Source: Streptomyces polyasparticus
GTDB lineage: Bacteria > Actinomycetota > Actinomycetes > Streptomycetales > Streptomycetaceae
DNA: 64,000 nt
NCBI RefSeq assembly: GCF_014493765.1
Contig: NZ_JACTVJ010000005.1
Location: forward strand, 682,001-746,000
Reading direction: 5' to 3'
Shown: in pieces, positions 51,953 through 60,681 of the stretch
How the letters are laid out: the number at the start of each line of letters is the position of its first letter
How positions within the stretch are numbered: position 1 is the first letter of the stretch
Program-made: the position numbers and the translations under genes
Notes under the pieces: model-generated
The model's database searches: none
Told to the model about the DNA's origin: nothing
Seen by the model: only the letters and a program-made list of their open reading frames with translations

Positions 51953-52984
51953 TCAGCCCGCGCCGTTCCCCAGGTCGAGCACGATCTTCCCGACCGCCGC
52001 ACCCGTACGCAGCCGGTCCACCGCCTCGCCGAGGGCGTCCATCCCGTACCGCTCGTAGGGCAGCGACAGCGCGCCCGACGACAGGTCGGGCAGCAGGCCC
52101 AGCACGTCGGCGGCGACCTCCTCGCCGCGGCTGATCATGTTCACGGGCAGCAGCGAGACATCGGCGAGGAAGAAGTCCGCGAGGTCCAGGGTGAGTTCAC
52201 GGCCGGCGGTGTAGCCGAGCAGAGCGGCCCGGCCGCGCGGGCGGACCAGGGGGAGGGCGTTGCGCAGGACCTGCCCGCCGACCGTGTCGATCAGCACGTC
52301 CACCTTGCCCCCGATGGCTTCCTCCGTGAGGTCGGCGGCGAGCAGCGCCTTGGCGACGCCGGGGACGTGCGGCAGCTTCGCCGGGCGGCCGACCGCGCCG
52401 ACGACCTCCGCACCGGCGCGCGCCGCCAGCTGTACGGCCATGGCGCCGACCGCGCCGGACGCGCCGGTGACCAGGACCCGCTCCCTCGGCCGCACCTGGG
52501 CGATCGTGTGCACGGTCGCCCAGGCGGTGCCGACCGGGGAGAAGTAGATGCAGGCGAGAGCGGGGTCGGTGCCCTCGGGCATCGGCTCCGCGGCGGCGTC
52601 CGGTACGAGCACGTGCTCGGCCCAGGCGCCGTCGCGGTTCAGGCCGAGGCCCTCGCCGCGCAACCGGACCAGGGCGCCCTCGGGGTGGGTGTCCGAGGCG
52701 AGGACATGACCGCTGCCCTGGGTGCCCGGAATGAACGGCAGCTCGGGCAGGATGCCGAACTTGCCGTCGAGGATGTTCAGATCCAGGTGCGCGACGGTGG
52801 CCGCCGCGGTCCGGACGAGGGTGTGCCCGGGGCGCGGCTCGGGAACGGGCCGCTCCCCGAGCCGCGGCAGGGTGCCGAACTCCTCCAGGAGGAGGGTGCG
52901 CGACGCCGGCGTTCCCGACGCCGATGTTCCGGACGCCGACGTTCCCGACGCCGTCGTCCGCGATGCCTTCGAGGGAATACTCAC
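51953..52984 (-). CDS. Zinc-independent MDR alcohol dehydrogenase/quinone oxidoreductase-like protein
   Basis: This 343-residue medium-chain dehydrogenase has GTQGSGHVLASD, the NADP Rossmann motif VLVTGASGAVGAMAVQLAARAGAEVVG and the C-terminal GAAVGKIVLDLG. The Cys/His zinc ligands of alcohol dehydrogenases are missing, as in quinone/enoyl reductases. The N-terminal 30 residues are a low-complexity TASGTSASGTSASG repeat encoded by a minisatellite. Substrate unknown. The 125 bp upstream to the ABC permease contain repeated CCCCCGTTGATCAC-like units. Confidence 0.88.
   Translation of the reverse strand: MSIPSKASRTTASGTSASGTSASGTPASRTLLLEEFGTLPRLGERPVPEPRPGHTLVRTAAATVAHLDLNILDGKFGILPELPFIPGTQGSGHVLASDTHPEGALVRLRGEGLGLNRDGAWAEHVLVPDAAAEPMPEGTDPALACIYFSPVGTAWATVHTIAQVRPRERVLVTGASGAVGAMAVQLAARAGAEVVGAVGRPAKLPHVPGVAKALLAADLTEEAIGGKVDVLIDTVGGQVLRNALPLVRPRGRAALLGYTAGRELTLDLADFFLADVSLLPVNMISRGEEVAADVLGLLPDLSSGALSLPYERYGMDALGEAVDRLRTGAAVGKIVLDLGNGAG
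52901..52960. repeat. 15-bp minisatellite in the 5' coding end of the oxidoreductase
   Basis: Four 15-base units of type CGACGCCGACGTTCC lie in tandem. They encode the ASGTS/ASGTP pentapeptide repeats at the protein N-terminus. Confidence 0.85.
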
Positions 52985-53109
52985 GTGCGGTGTTCTCCGT
53001 TCTTCCCCCGATGGTCGCTGCGCTTTCCCCCGTCGGTCACGACTCTTCCCTGCCGGTCACTGCTCCCCCGTTGATCACGGCTTTCCCCCGTTGATCACTG
53101 CGGGCCCTT

Positions 53110-53943
53110 TCACACCTTAGCTCCGTACTTGTGCAGTACACGCATCGCGATCACGCGCAGGATCCGGTCGTAGACGAGGCCCAGGATGCCGAGGGTGATG
53201 ATGCCGACGAAGACCCAGTCGATACGGCCGTAGTTGCGGGAGGTCCAGATCAGGGAGCCGAGGCCGACCTGGGCGGCGACGATCTCGGCCGAGACGATCG
53301 TCAGGAAGCTGTTGCCCATGGCCAGGCGGGCGCCCGTGAGGATGTACGGGACGGTCGACGGCAGCACCACGCGCTGCAGGACCTGGCGGCGGCTCGCCCC
53401 GAGGCTGGCGGCGGCCCGCAACTTGGACTCGTTGACGGCCATCACCCCCGCACTGGTGTTGAGGGTGACGATGAAGACGGCCGTGTAGAAGATCAGGACC
53501 ACCTTCGACGTCTCGCCGATGCCCAGCCACACCACCGCCAGGGTCACGAAGGCGACCGGCGGGATGAAGCGGAAGAACTCGATGTACGGCTCCAGGAGCT
53601 GGCGCACGATCGTGATCTGCCCGATGAGCAGACCGACCGGGGCGCCCACCAGGACGCCGAGACCCCAGCCGATGAGGATGCGGCGGCTGGAGGCGATGAC
53701 CGAGTTGCCCAGGGTGCCGTCGGCCGCCAGCTCACGGGCGGCCGACAGGGTCTCCTTCGGCGAGGCGACCAGGGAGGGGCCGTACTTCATGGCGACGAGC
53801 TGCCAGACCCCCAGGCCGACGAGGACGGCGACGGCGTACAGGCCGACGGTGCGCAGTCCTTGTCCGCCCGCCGGCCGGCCGGTGCGGCGCGGGCGGGTGC
53901 GTGGGCGGGCCGGGGCCGTGGCCTCCGTGGTGGTGATCGTCAT
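53110..53943 (-). CDS. ABC transporter permease (SsuC/TauC-like)
   Basis: This 277-residue permease has about six helices and the EAA-like loop RAAASLGASRRQVLQRVVLPS. It belongs to the nitrate/sulfonate/taurine family. The N-terminal 30 residues are Pro/Arg-rich. ATG 53943 overlaps the ATPase stop (ATGA); an open frame far upstream is not coding. It is the last gene of the four-gene importer set. Confidence 0.93.
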   Translation of the reverse strand: MTITTTEATAPARPRTRPRRTGRPAGGQGLRTVGLYAVAVLVGLGVWQLVAMKYGPSLVASPKETLSAARELAADGTLGNSVIASSRRILIGWGLGVLVGAPVGLLIGQITIVRQLLEPYIEFFRFIPPVAFVTLAVVWLGIGETSKVVLIFYTAVFIVTLNTSAGVMAVNESKLRAAASLGASRRQVLQRVVLPSTVPYILTGARLAMGNSFLTIVSAEIVAAQVGLGSLIWTSRNYGRIDWVFVGIITLGILGLVYDRILRVIAMRVLHKYGAKV

Positions 53944-54848
53944 GCGCCTTTCGCCTCTCGGTCGAGCTGGTCGTCGAGTCCCTGGTCGCGCATCGCCTTG
54001 CGGACCTCTTCGCCGATGTCCTCGCGCAGCTTGTTGCGCAGGCGCAGGGCTGCGGGGTCGGACTCGTCGCGGGGGCGCGGCAGGTCGACCGTGTACAGGG
54101 ACTTGATCGAGGCCGCGGGGCCCGCGGTCATCACGGCGACCCGGTCGGCGAGCAGGATCGCCTCGTCGATGTCGTGCGTGACGAAGACGACGGTGCAGCC
54201 GGAGGAGCGCCAGATGCGGGCCGTCTCCTGCTGCAGCACCTGCCGGGTCTGCGCGTCGAGCGCGCCGAAGGGTTCGTCCATGAGGACGACACCCGGCTCG
54301 TTGGCGAGGACCCGCGCGATCTGGACGCGCTGGCGCATACCGCCGCTGAGCTGGCCGGGGTACCGGTCCGCGCAGTGCCGCAGTCCGACCAGGCCGAGGA
54401 ATTCGTCGGCCACCCGGTCCTGTTCGGCACGGGAACAGCCGCGCATACGGGGCCCGAAGGTGACGTTCTGGTGGACCGTCATCCAGTCGAAGAGTGCCTC
54501 GCTGCTCTGGAAGACCATGCCGAGTTCGGGGTCGGGTCCGCTGACGGGGACGCCGTCGGCGGTCAGCGAGCCCTCGCTGACCTGGATGAATCCGGCCATC
54601 GCCGACAGCAGAGTGGACTTTCCGCAGCCGCTCGGGCCGAGCAGGCAGAGGAATTCGCCGGCCGGGATGTCGAGGTCGATGTTCTGGACGGCCCGGAAGT
54701 CGCCGAACGTGATCCCGGCGCCTTCGACGCGCAGGGCCGCCCCGCGCTTTTCGGCCGCTTGTTCCGTACGGGTACGGGGTGCGGGCGCGGTGGCCACGGT
54801 CAGCGCGCCGTTCCCCGGTGCCGTCTCCTTCTCGATTCCCTCGGTCAT
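53940..54848 (-). CDS. ABC transporter ATPase (SsuB/TauB-like)
   Basis: This 302-residue ATPase has Walker A LLGPSGCGKSTLLSAMAG, signature QLSGGMRQRVQIARVLAN, Walker B VVLMDEPFGALDAQTR and the H-loop FVTHDIDEAILLADRV. An Ala/Pro/Thr-rich N-terminal extension of about 35 residues precedes the core. It is coupled to both neighbours by overlaps of 1-4 bp. Confidence 0.94.
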   Translation of the reverse strand: MTEGIEKETAPGNGALTVATAPAPRTRTEQAAEKRGAALRVEGAGITFGDFRAVQNIDLDIPAGEFLCLLGPSGCGKSTLLSAMAGFIQVSEGSLTADGVPVSGPDPELGMVFQSSEALFDWMTVHQNVTFGPRMRGCSRAEQDRVADEFLGLVGLRHCADRYPGQLSGGMRQRVQIARVLANEPGVVLMDEPFGALDAQTRQVLQQETARIWRSSGCTVVFVTHDIDEAILLADRVAVMTAGPAASIKSLYTVDLPRPRDESDPAALRLRNKLREDIGEEVRKAMRDQGLDDQLDREAKGA

Positions 54849-55876
54849 CAGGACCCCTCCGTCTGTGCGGGGTTGTCGGGGAGCCAGCCGCGCTGGACGG
54901 CACGGGCCACGTCGGGCCGGGCCTTGACCTTGCCGGTGTCCAGGTAGAACCGGGCCGTGTCCTCGTAGCCCTTCAGGTCCTCCGCGGTGAAGTCGCGGAC
55001 GCCGAAGTCGATCTCCTTCACCGCATTCACGGTCTGCGCCGTGGGGATCTTCGCGGCGTCCTCGGTGGCCTTCGCCGCGGTGTCCGGGTCGCTCTCGACC
55101 TTCTCGGCCGCTTCCGCGAGGGCCGCCGCCACCTTGGCGGCGGTGTCCTTGTTGTCCTTGAGCCAGGGGGAGGTCGAGAGCAGCCAGTGCTGGTAGCTGA
55201 GGCCGTAGTCGCCGGTGGTCTCCAGGATCTTCGCGCCCAGTTCCTCGCCCTTGGAGGGCCAGGGCTCCCACAGGACGTACGCGTCCATGTCGCCCTTCTT
55301 GGTGAGCGCGGGGATCTCGGCGGGGTCGGAGGTCACGAACTCGACCGAGCCGGGCTTGATGCCCTTCGATTCGAGGAACCGGGTGGCGGCCAGCTCGGAC
55401 AGGCCCGGGACCACGGCCATCTTCCGGATGTCCTTGGCCGTCTTCACGCCCGGTCCGAGAACGACCTTGAGGTAGCGCCCGGAGTTCTCGTACACGAGGA
55501 GGGAGCGCAGGTCGGGGTTCTGGCCGAGCAGGCCGATGGTGGTGGCGTCGGAGTTGCCGGCCATCTGCACCTGTCCGGCGTTGAGGGCGTCGACGCCCTC
55601 GCCGCCCTTGGCGAACTGGACGAGGTCGACGTCGACCCCGTGCTTGGCCCAGAGCCCTTCGGCGCCGGCCACGTAGAACGGCGCGTACGAGGCGTCGATG
55701 CCGACCGCGATACGCAGCTGGGGGTGGCCCTTCCCGCCACCGCCGGAGCCCGGGCCGGCTCCGGCGTCGGTGGTGCCCGCGCCGCACGCGGTCGCCGCGA
55801 AAAGTGCGGCGGTGACGAGTGACACACCGGTGATGCGGTGTGACGGGCGGGATGTCGAGCGGGACGCAGTCTTCAT
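54848..55876 (-). CDS. ABC substrate-binding lipoprotein 1 (SsuA/NMT1-like)
   Basis: This 342-residue protein has a lipobox (LFAATACGAG, Cys near residue 31), then the NMT1/SsuA-type fold (LRIAVGIDASYAPFYVAGAEGLWAKHGVDVDLVQF; GNSDATTIGLL; DAYVLWEPWPSKGEELG). Family ligands include sulfonates, nitrate, pyrimidine precursors and aromatic acids. It is directly upstream of and coupled to the ATPase gene. It is clearly related to the second binding protein 143 bp upstream, with the same ATACGAGTTD start of the mature part. Confidence 0.92.
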   Translation of the reverse strand: MKTASRSTSRPSHRITGVSLVTAALFAATACGAGTTDAGAGPGSGGGGKGHPQLRIAVGIDASYAPFYVAGAEGLWAKHGVDVDLVQFAKGGEGVDALNAGQVQMAGNSDATTIGLLGQNPDLRSLLVYENSGRYLKVVLGPGVKTAKDIRKMAVVPGLSELAATRFLESKGIKPGSVEFVTSDPAEIPALTKKGDMDAYVLWEPWPSKGEELGAKILETTGDYGLSYQHWLLSTSPWLKDNKDTAAKVAAALAEAAEKVESDPDTAAKATEDAAKIPTAQTVNAVKEIDFGVRDFTAEDLKGYEDTARFYLDTGKVKARPDVARAVQRGWLPDNPAQTEGS

Positions 55877-56019
55877 GGTCACCTCGGATTGGGGTGCTTT
55901 TCGGCAGGTCATCGGGGTGGGGGTCCGCGAGTTGGCGCACGCTACTGCCGGTGTGCGGGCCGGTGCATGCGCGGCGGTCCGCTCAGCGGGACAGCGCGGG
56001 AATGGCGTGTCGGGGGCGG

Positions 56020-57006
56020 TCACCGGGCGTGCCGGTCGTACCAGCCGCGCAGCAGCACCGTGTCGAGGTCGGGTGCTTGCTTGATGAGCTTCTGCTCAAG
56101 AAGGAAGTCCGCGATCCGGCGCGACGAGGTGACATCGGCCGAGGTCAGGGCGCGGGCCTCGAAGGAGATCTCACCGATGGCCCGCTCGGTCCCCGCGACC
56201 GGCAGCTGGGCCTGCTCGTGGGCCGCGAGGGCAGCCGCGTGCGGGTCCTCGGTCACCAGCCGGTCGGCCTCCGCGACCACCTTGAAGATCTTTCCGGCGA
56301 GTTCCTGGTTCTCCTTCAGCCATTTCTCGTCCGTGAGGAGCCACTGCACATAGGTGACGCCGAAGTCGCCGATGGAGCCCGCGATGCGGCCCCCGGCGTC
56401 GACCCCCTTGCTCACCCAGGGGTCGAACAGGATGTAGCCGTCGATGTCGCCGCGCTGGAGCATGGTGGGGATCTCCTGCGGCGCGCTCTGCAGGATCTTC
56501 ACCGACGCCGGGTCGATGCCGTGGTGCCGCAGGTACTCGTGGGTGGCGTAGAGCCCGAGGCCCTGGATGGAGCCCATGGTCTTGATCTGCCGTGGCGAGG
56601 TGAGGCCCTTGCGCAGGACGACTTTCAGGTAGCGGTCCGAGGACTGGAAGGCGCCGAGGGCGCGCAGCCGGGGGTTGCTCACCATCTGCGGCAAGGCCGT
56701 GGAGTCGGCGTTGGCGGAGATCTGGGCCGTGCCGGCCGTGACGGCCTGGGCGGCGGCCGGTCCGCCCTCGACCTGCATCAGCTGTACGTCGAGGCCGGCC
56801 TTCTCGAACATGCCGCGCTGGGCGGCGAGATACAGGGGCGCGTACGAGGCGTCGACGCCGAGGGCGATCCGTACGGTCGGGTTCTTCCCGCCCGCCGATC
56901 CCGCCGAGTCGGTGGTGCCGGCGCCGCAGGCGGTGGCGAGGAGCAGGGCGAACAAGGTGAGGAGAGCGGCCGCCGGACGCCTTCCCCTGCGGTGGTGACA
57001 GAACAT
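56020..57006 (-). CDS. ABC substrate-binding lipoprotein 2 (SsuA/NMT1-like)
   Basis: This 328-residue paralogue of binding protein 1 has lipobox LLLATACGAG, then VRIALGVDASYAPLYLAAQRG, SANADSTALPQMV and DGYILFDPWVSKGVDAGG. ATG 57006 has GGAGGA eight bases upstream. It is the first gene of the leftward importer unit, facing the IclR gene. Having two different binding proteins for one permease/ATPase widens the ligand range, probably to relatives of the compound degraded by the cluster to the right. Confidence 0.92.
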   Translation of the reverse strand: MFCHHRRGRRPAAALLTLFALLLATACGAGTTDSAGSAGGKNPTVRIALGVDASYAPLYLAAQRGMFEKAGLDVQLMQVEGGPAAAQAVTAGTAQISANADSTALPQMVSNPRLRALGAFQSSDRYLKVVLRKGLTSPRQIKTMGSIQGLGLYATHEYLRHHGIDPASVKILQSAPQEIPTMLQRGDIDGYILFDPWVSKGVDAGGRIAGSIGDFGVTYVQWLLTDEKWLKENQELAGKIFKVVAEADRLVTEDPHAAALAAHEQAQLPVAGTERAIGEISFEARALTSADVTSSRRIADFLLEQKLIKQAPDLDTVLLRGWYDRHAR

Positions 57007-57219
57007 CGGATGCGTCCTCCGGGTCGGAGTGCTGTCGGGGTTGCGGCACGCTGGCACCCGGGAGGGTCGACGCAAAGGACGCTGTCCCGGCTGGCGGAAC
57101 GGCAGGAACGAGGCGGCATCGGGCCGTCCGTACGGCGCACGGGTCCCAGGGCCTGCGTCGGACCGTCCGTAAGGCGCGCGGATCCCAGGGCCTGCGTCGG
57201 CGCACCTGTTGCCTGGTGT

Positions 57220-57293
57220 TTACGTCGCTGCCCCTCTATGCAACATGGCGTTGTTGCACTTCAAATGGCCTGTGCCGCCATGTGACGACGTAA
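57220..57293. promoter_or_regulatory. Nested inverted repeats, candidate IclR operator
   Basis: The inner palindrome is TGCAACA (57239-57245) with TGTTGCA (57252-57258). The outer 8-bp perfect inverted repeat is TTACGTCG (57220-57227) with CGACGTAA (57286-57293), whose right arm adjoins the IclR ribosome site. It lies in the divergent gap between the importer and the IclR gene. Confidence 0.6.
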
Positions 57294-57303
57294 GGGGACG
57301 CTG

Positions 57304-58161
57304 ATGGGGTCGTACGCCGAAGAGGATGACCTGCTGCCCAACTCCGTACTGGGCAAGGCTCACCTCCTGCTCGCCGCGTTCGAGTCGGGCGCGCACCGGC
57401 TGCGGCTGAGCGAGCTGAGCCGCCGCTCGGGTGTGCCGAAGGCGTCGGCGTACCGCCTCGCGCAGGAGCTGGTGCAGTGGGGGCTGCTCGACCGGCACGG
57501 GGAGACGTACGAGCTCGGCATCAGGCTCTTCCACCTGGGGCAGCGGGTGCCCGCGTCCGCGGTGCTGCGCTCGGTGGCCCGCCCGCTGATGGCCGACCTG
57601 TTCACGCGGACCCGCATCGCCGTGCACCTCGCGGTCCTCGACGGCACCCACGTCCTGTTCCTGGAGAAGATCGCGGGGGAGGCGAACGTGCTCACCCACT
57701 CCTACGTCGGCGGCCGGCTGCCGGCCTCCTGCACGGCGACCGGCCGGGTGCTGCTCTCCCTGGCCCCCGACGGGCCCGAGCGGGTGGCGGCCCTCGTCCG
57801 CGTCGGTCTGCCCGCGCTGACCCCGCGTTCCGTGACGGACCCGGAGGTGCTGGCGCAGCACCTGGCCGCGGCGGTCCGTCAGGGGTACGCGCTGGAGGTC
57901 GAGGGCGTCAGGGCCGGGTACGCCAGCCTCGCCGTTCCGGTGGCCCTGGGCGATGGGGAGTACGCGGCGCTCTCGGTCACCGCTCCGGTCGCGCAGGTCT
58001 CCGTGGACCGGTGCCTCACGGCGTTGCAGGACACGGCGCGGAGCATCGAGCGCGGTGTGGCGTGCAGGAGCGGGAGCACGGACACGGATTCGTACGGTGC
58101 GGTGCGTCCGGTGCGATCGGTGCGCTCGGTGCGTGGCCGGAACGCGACCGCGGTGAGCTGA
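57304..58161 (+). CDS. IclR-family transcriptional regulator
   Basis: This 285-residue regulator has its N-terminal winged helix at residues about 12-75 (LGKAHLLLAAFESGAHRLRLSELSRRSGVPKASAYRLAQEL) and its effector domain to about 250 (GGRLPASCTATGRVLL; GYALEVEGVRAGYASLAVPV). The C-terminal 35 residues are a low-complexity VRPVRSVRSVRG tail. RBS AAGGGG before ATG. It is the first gene of the rightward catabolic cluster and divergent from the importer; likely a repressor relieved by a pathway metabolite. Confidence 0.93.
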   Translation: MGSYAEEDDLLPNSVLGKAHLLLAAFESGAHRLRLSELSRRSGVPKASAYRLAQELVQWGLLDRHGETYELGIRLFHLGQRVPASAVLRSVARPLMADLFTRTRIAVHLAVLDGTHVLFLEKIAGEANVLTHSYVGGRLPASCTATGRVLLSLAPDGPERVAALVRVGLPALTPRSVTDPEVLAQHLAAAVRQGYALEVEGVRAGYASLAVPVALGDGEYAALSVTAPVAQVSVDRCLTALQDTARSIERGVACRSGSTDTDSYGAVRPVRSVRSVRGRNATAVS

Positions 58162-58320
58162 GCGCGCGGGGCGGGGCACATTCGGTCCGGCCTCTGTCCG
58201 GTGGCGTCCGGCCCTGGTCCGGCCCTGGTCCGGTCAGCAGAACAGGTCGGTGGCCCGCCTCCCCTCCCCCCGGTGATCGTGAGATTCCGCAAGGGCTGCG
58301 GACACGTGAGGGGAGGAGCC

Positions 58321-60681
58321 GTGGTGCGAACAGACACGGACCCGACGGCACTGCGCGTGCTCGATCTGAGCGATGAACTCGCCTTCCAGGGCGCCCGGTT
58401 GCTCGTCGGCACCGGCGCCGACGTCGTACGGATCGAGCCGGGCACCGGCCTCGGCCCTGCGGCCCGTACGCACTGGCACGCGGGCAAACGCCTGCGGCCG
58501 GTGCACGGGGCCGCGGAGCTCGACGAGCTGGCCGCGGGCGCCGACATCGTGCTGGAGAGCGGGCCCCTGGCGCGGCTGCGCGGGCTGCGGGAGGACGGCT
58601 GCTCGCGGTGGCCGGGCGCCGTGCACGTGGTGGTGACGCCCTTCGGTCTCACCGGACCGCGCCGCGACTGGGTCGGCGACGACCTGGTGCTGGCGTCGGC
58701 GGGCGGCATGACCTGGCTCGGCGGGCGCCCCGGCGGGCAGCCCACACCACCGCCGCGTGAGCAGGCGCTGCAGACCGCGGGAGCCCACGCGGCGATGGGC
58801 GCGCTGCTCGGCATCGTGTCGGGGACGCCGCAGCTCGTCGACATCTCCGTACAGGAGGCCGTCGCCGCCACGCTGGAGACCGCCGCCCTGGCCTGGATCC
58901 ACGCCGGACGTTTCCCCGTGCGCAGCGCGGGGGTGTACGAGCACGTGGCGCACCGGATCTTCGAGGCGGCGGACGGGCACGTGGCAGGGGGCTACTCCGG
59001 CAGCGACCGGATGTGGACCGATCTGCTGGCATGGATGGCGGAGCGGGGCGAGGCCGGTGATCTGCTCGACGAGCGCTGGCAGGACCCGGCGTTCCGGTGG
59101 GCCGGGCGTGCCCATGTCGATGAGCTGGTCCGGCGGTTCGCGGCGGGGATGCCCGCCGCCGAACTGGCCGCCGAGGCGCGCAGGCGGGCTCTGCCGTGGG
59201 CGGAGGTCGTGCCGCCCGAGCGGCTGACGGCCAACCCGCAGCTGCGCGACCGCGAGTTCCTGGTCACCGTCACCGGCGAGGGGCTGCCGGACGCCGGCGT
59301 CGTCGATGTCGGCTTTCCCTGGGCGGCGCTGCCGCGGCCGGTCACCCTGCCCGCGCTCCACGAGGCGGTGGGCGAGGCGCCGTGGCGTGAGCCCGCCCGG
59401 ATACGCGACCGGGGCCGGCGATCCAAGGCCCGTGCCACGGACGGACAACCCGCGGCCGACACCCCGGCGGACCGGCCCAAGTCCCGTGCCCTGGAAGGGG
59501 TTCGGGTCCTCGACCTGACCTGGGTCCTCGCCGGTCCGTACGTGACCAAGCAGCTCGGGGAGCACGGCGCGGATATCGTCAAGATCGAGTCGCGGCACCG
59601 CCAGGACCCCACGCGCTTCGCCCCGTCGATGCATCTGCGGCCCGGCTCCGACCCCGACGACAGCGGCTATTTCCTCAACTTCAACCGCAACAAGCGCGGC
59701 GTCGCCCTGAACCTGCGGACCGAGGAAGGCCGGCGCCTGCTGCGCGACTTGGTCCCGCACTGCGACGTCATCGTGGAGAACTTCAGTCCGGGAGTGCTCG
59801 CCCGCTGGGGCATGGACTACGCGTCCCTGCGCGCGCTGAACCCGGACGTGATCCTGGTGTCGATGGCGGGGGTCGGTCAGACGGGCCCCTGGCGCAACGC
59901 CGTGACGTTCGCCGACACCCTCGCCGCGATGTCCGGGCTGTCCAGCGAGACCCGCGAGCCCGGCGGCCCGCCGCAGGGTCTGACCTTCGGGCTCGGCGAC
60001 ATGATCGCGGCCAACTCGGCGGTGCTCGCCACGCTCGACCTCCTCGCACGGGGTCACGGCGGCCACGTGGACCTGTCGCAGCTGGAGGCGATGGCCGCGG
60101 CGATGGGACCGGCCGCCCTGGAAGGAGTGCTGGGCACGGGCGCGCCCGACCCGCGGACCGCCGGATTCCCGAACCGGTCCCCGCATGCCGTACCGCACGG
60201 CGTGTACCCGGCGGCCGGTGACGACCGGTGGGTGGCGGTGGCCGCGCTCGACGAGGCACAGTGGCGCGCCCTGTCACAGGTCGCCGAACTGCCGTACAGC
60301 GAAAGCGACTTGATCGGCCGGCGGGCACACGAGGACGACATCGACGCGGCCCTCGCCGCCTGGACCCGCGGCCAGGACGCACACAAGCTGGCCGGATTCC
60401 TGCAGGCGGAGGGCGTCGCGGCAGCCGTCGTGGCGACCGGGCAGGACCTGGTCGAGGCCGACGAACAGCTCGCCGCCCGCGACTTCTATCCCGTACTCGA
60501 CCACCCCCTGACCGGACCGGTCCCGCACGAGGGGATCGTCGCGCGGCTGTCGGCCACACCCGGCGGACTCGACCGGCCCGCGCCCCTGCTCGGCCAGCAC
60601 ACCCATGAGGTCCTGCGTGAACTGCTGGGCCTGGACGACGAACAGCTGGCGGCGCTGACCGCCGAGGGAGTGACCGAATGA
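58321..60681 (+). CDS. Tandem-fused CaiB/BaiF-type CoA transferase
   Basis: This 786-residue protein contains two family III CoA-transferase units. The N-terminal unit (about 1-370) is short and diverged (TALRVLDLSDELAFQGARLL; PFGLTGPRRDWVGDD; LVDISVQEAVAATLE). The C-terminal unit (about 395-786) is canonical (LEGVRVLDLTWVLAGPYVTKQLGEHGADIVKIE; NRNKRGVALNLRTEEGR; GHVDLSQLEAMAAAM). GTG 58321 was chosen after GGGGAGGAGCC. It would move CoA between an acid and a donor thioester, making the catabolic substrate's CoA ester. It overlaps the next gene by 4 bp. Confidence 0.9.
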   Translation: MVRTDTDPTALRVLDLSDELAFQGARLLVGTGADVVRIEPGTGLGPAARTHWHAGKRLRPVHGAAELDELAAGADIVLESGPLARLRGLREDGCSRWPGAVHVVVTPFGLTGPRRDWVGDDLVLASAGGMTWLGGRPGGQPTPPPREQALQTAGAHAAMGALLGIVSGTPQLVDISVQEAVAATLETAALAWIHAGRFPVRSAGVYEHVAHRIFEAADGHVAGGYSGSDRMWTDLLAWMAERGEAGDLLDERWQDPAFRWAGRAHVDELVRRFAAGMPAAELAAEARRRALPWAEVVPPERLTANPQLRDREFLVTVTGEGLPDAGVVDVGFPWAALPRPVTLPALHEAVGEAPWREPARIRDRGRRSKARATDGQPAADTPADRPKSRALEGVRVLDLTWVLAGPYVTKQLGEHGADIVKIESRHRQDPTRFAPSMHLRPGSDPDDSGYFLNFNRNKRGVALNLRTEEGRRLLRDLVPHCDVIVENFSPGVLARWGMDYASLRALNPDVILVSMAGVGQTGPWRNAVTFADTLAAMSGLSSETREPGGPPQGLTFGLGDMIAANSAVLATLDLLARGHGGHVDLSQLEAMAAAMGPAALEGVLGTGAPDPRTAGFPNRSPHAVPHGVYPAAGDDRWVAVAALDEAQWRALSQVAELPYSESDLIGRRAHEDDIDAALAAWTRGQDAHKLAGFLQAEGVAAAVVATGQDLVEADEQLAARDFYPVLDHPLTGPVPHEGIVARLSATPGGLDRPAPLLGQHTHEVLRELLGLDDEQLAALTAEGVTE

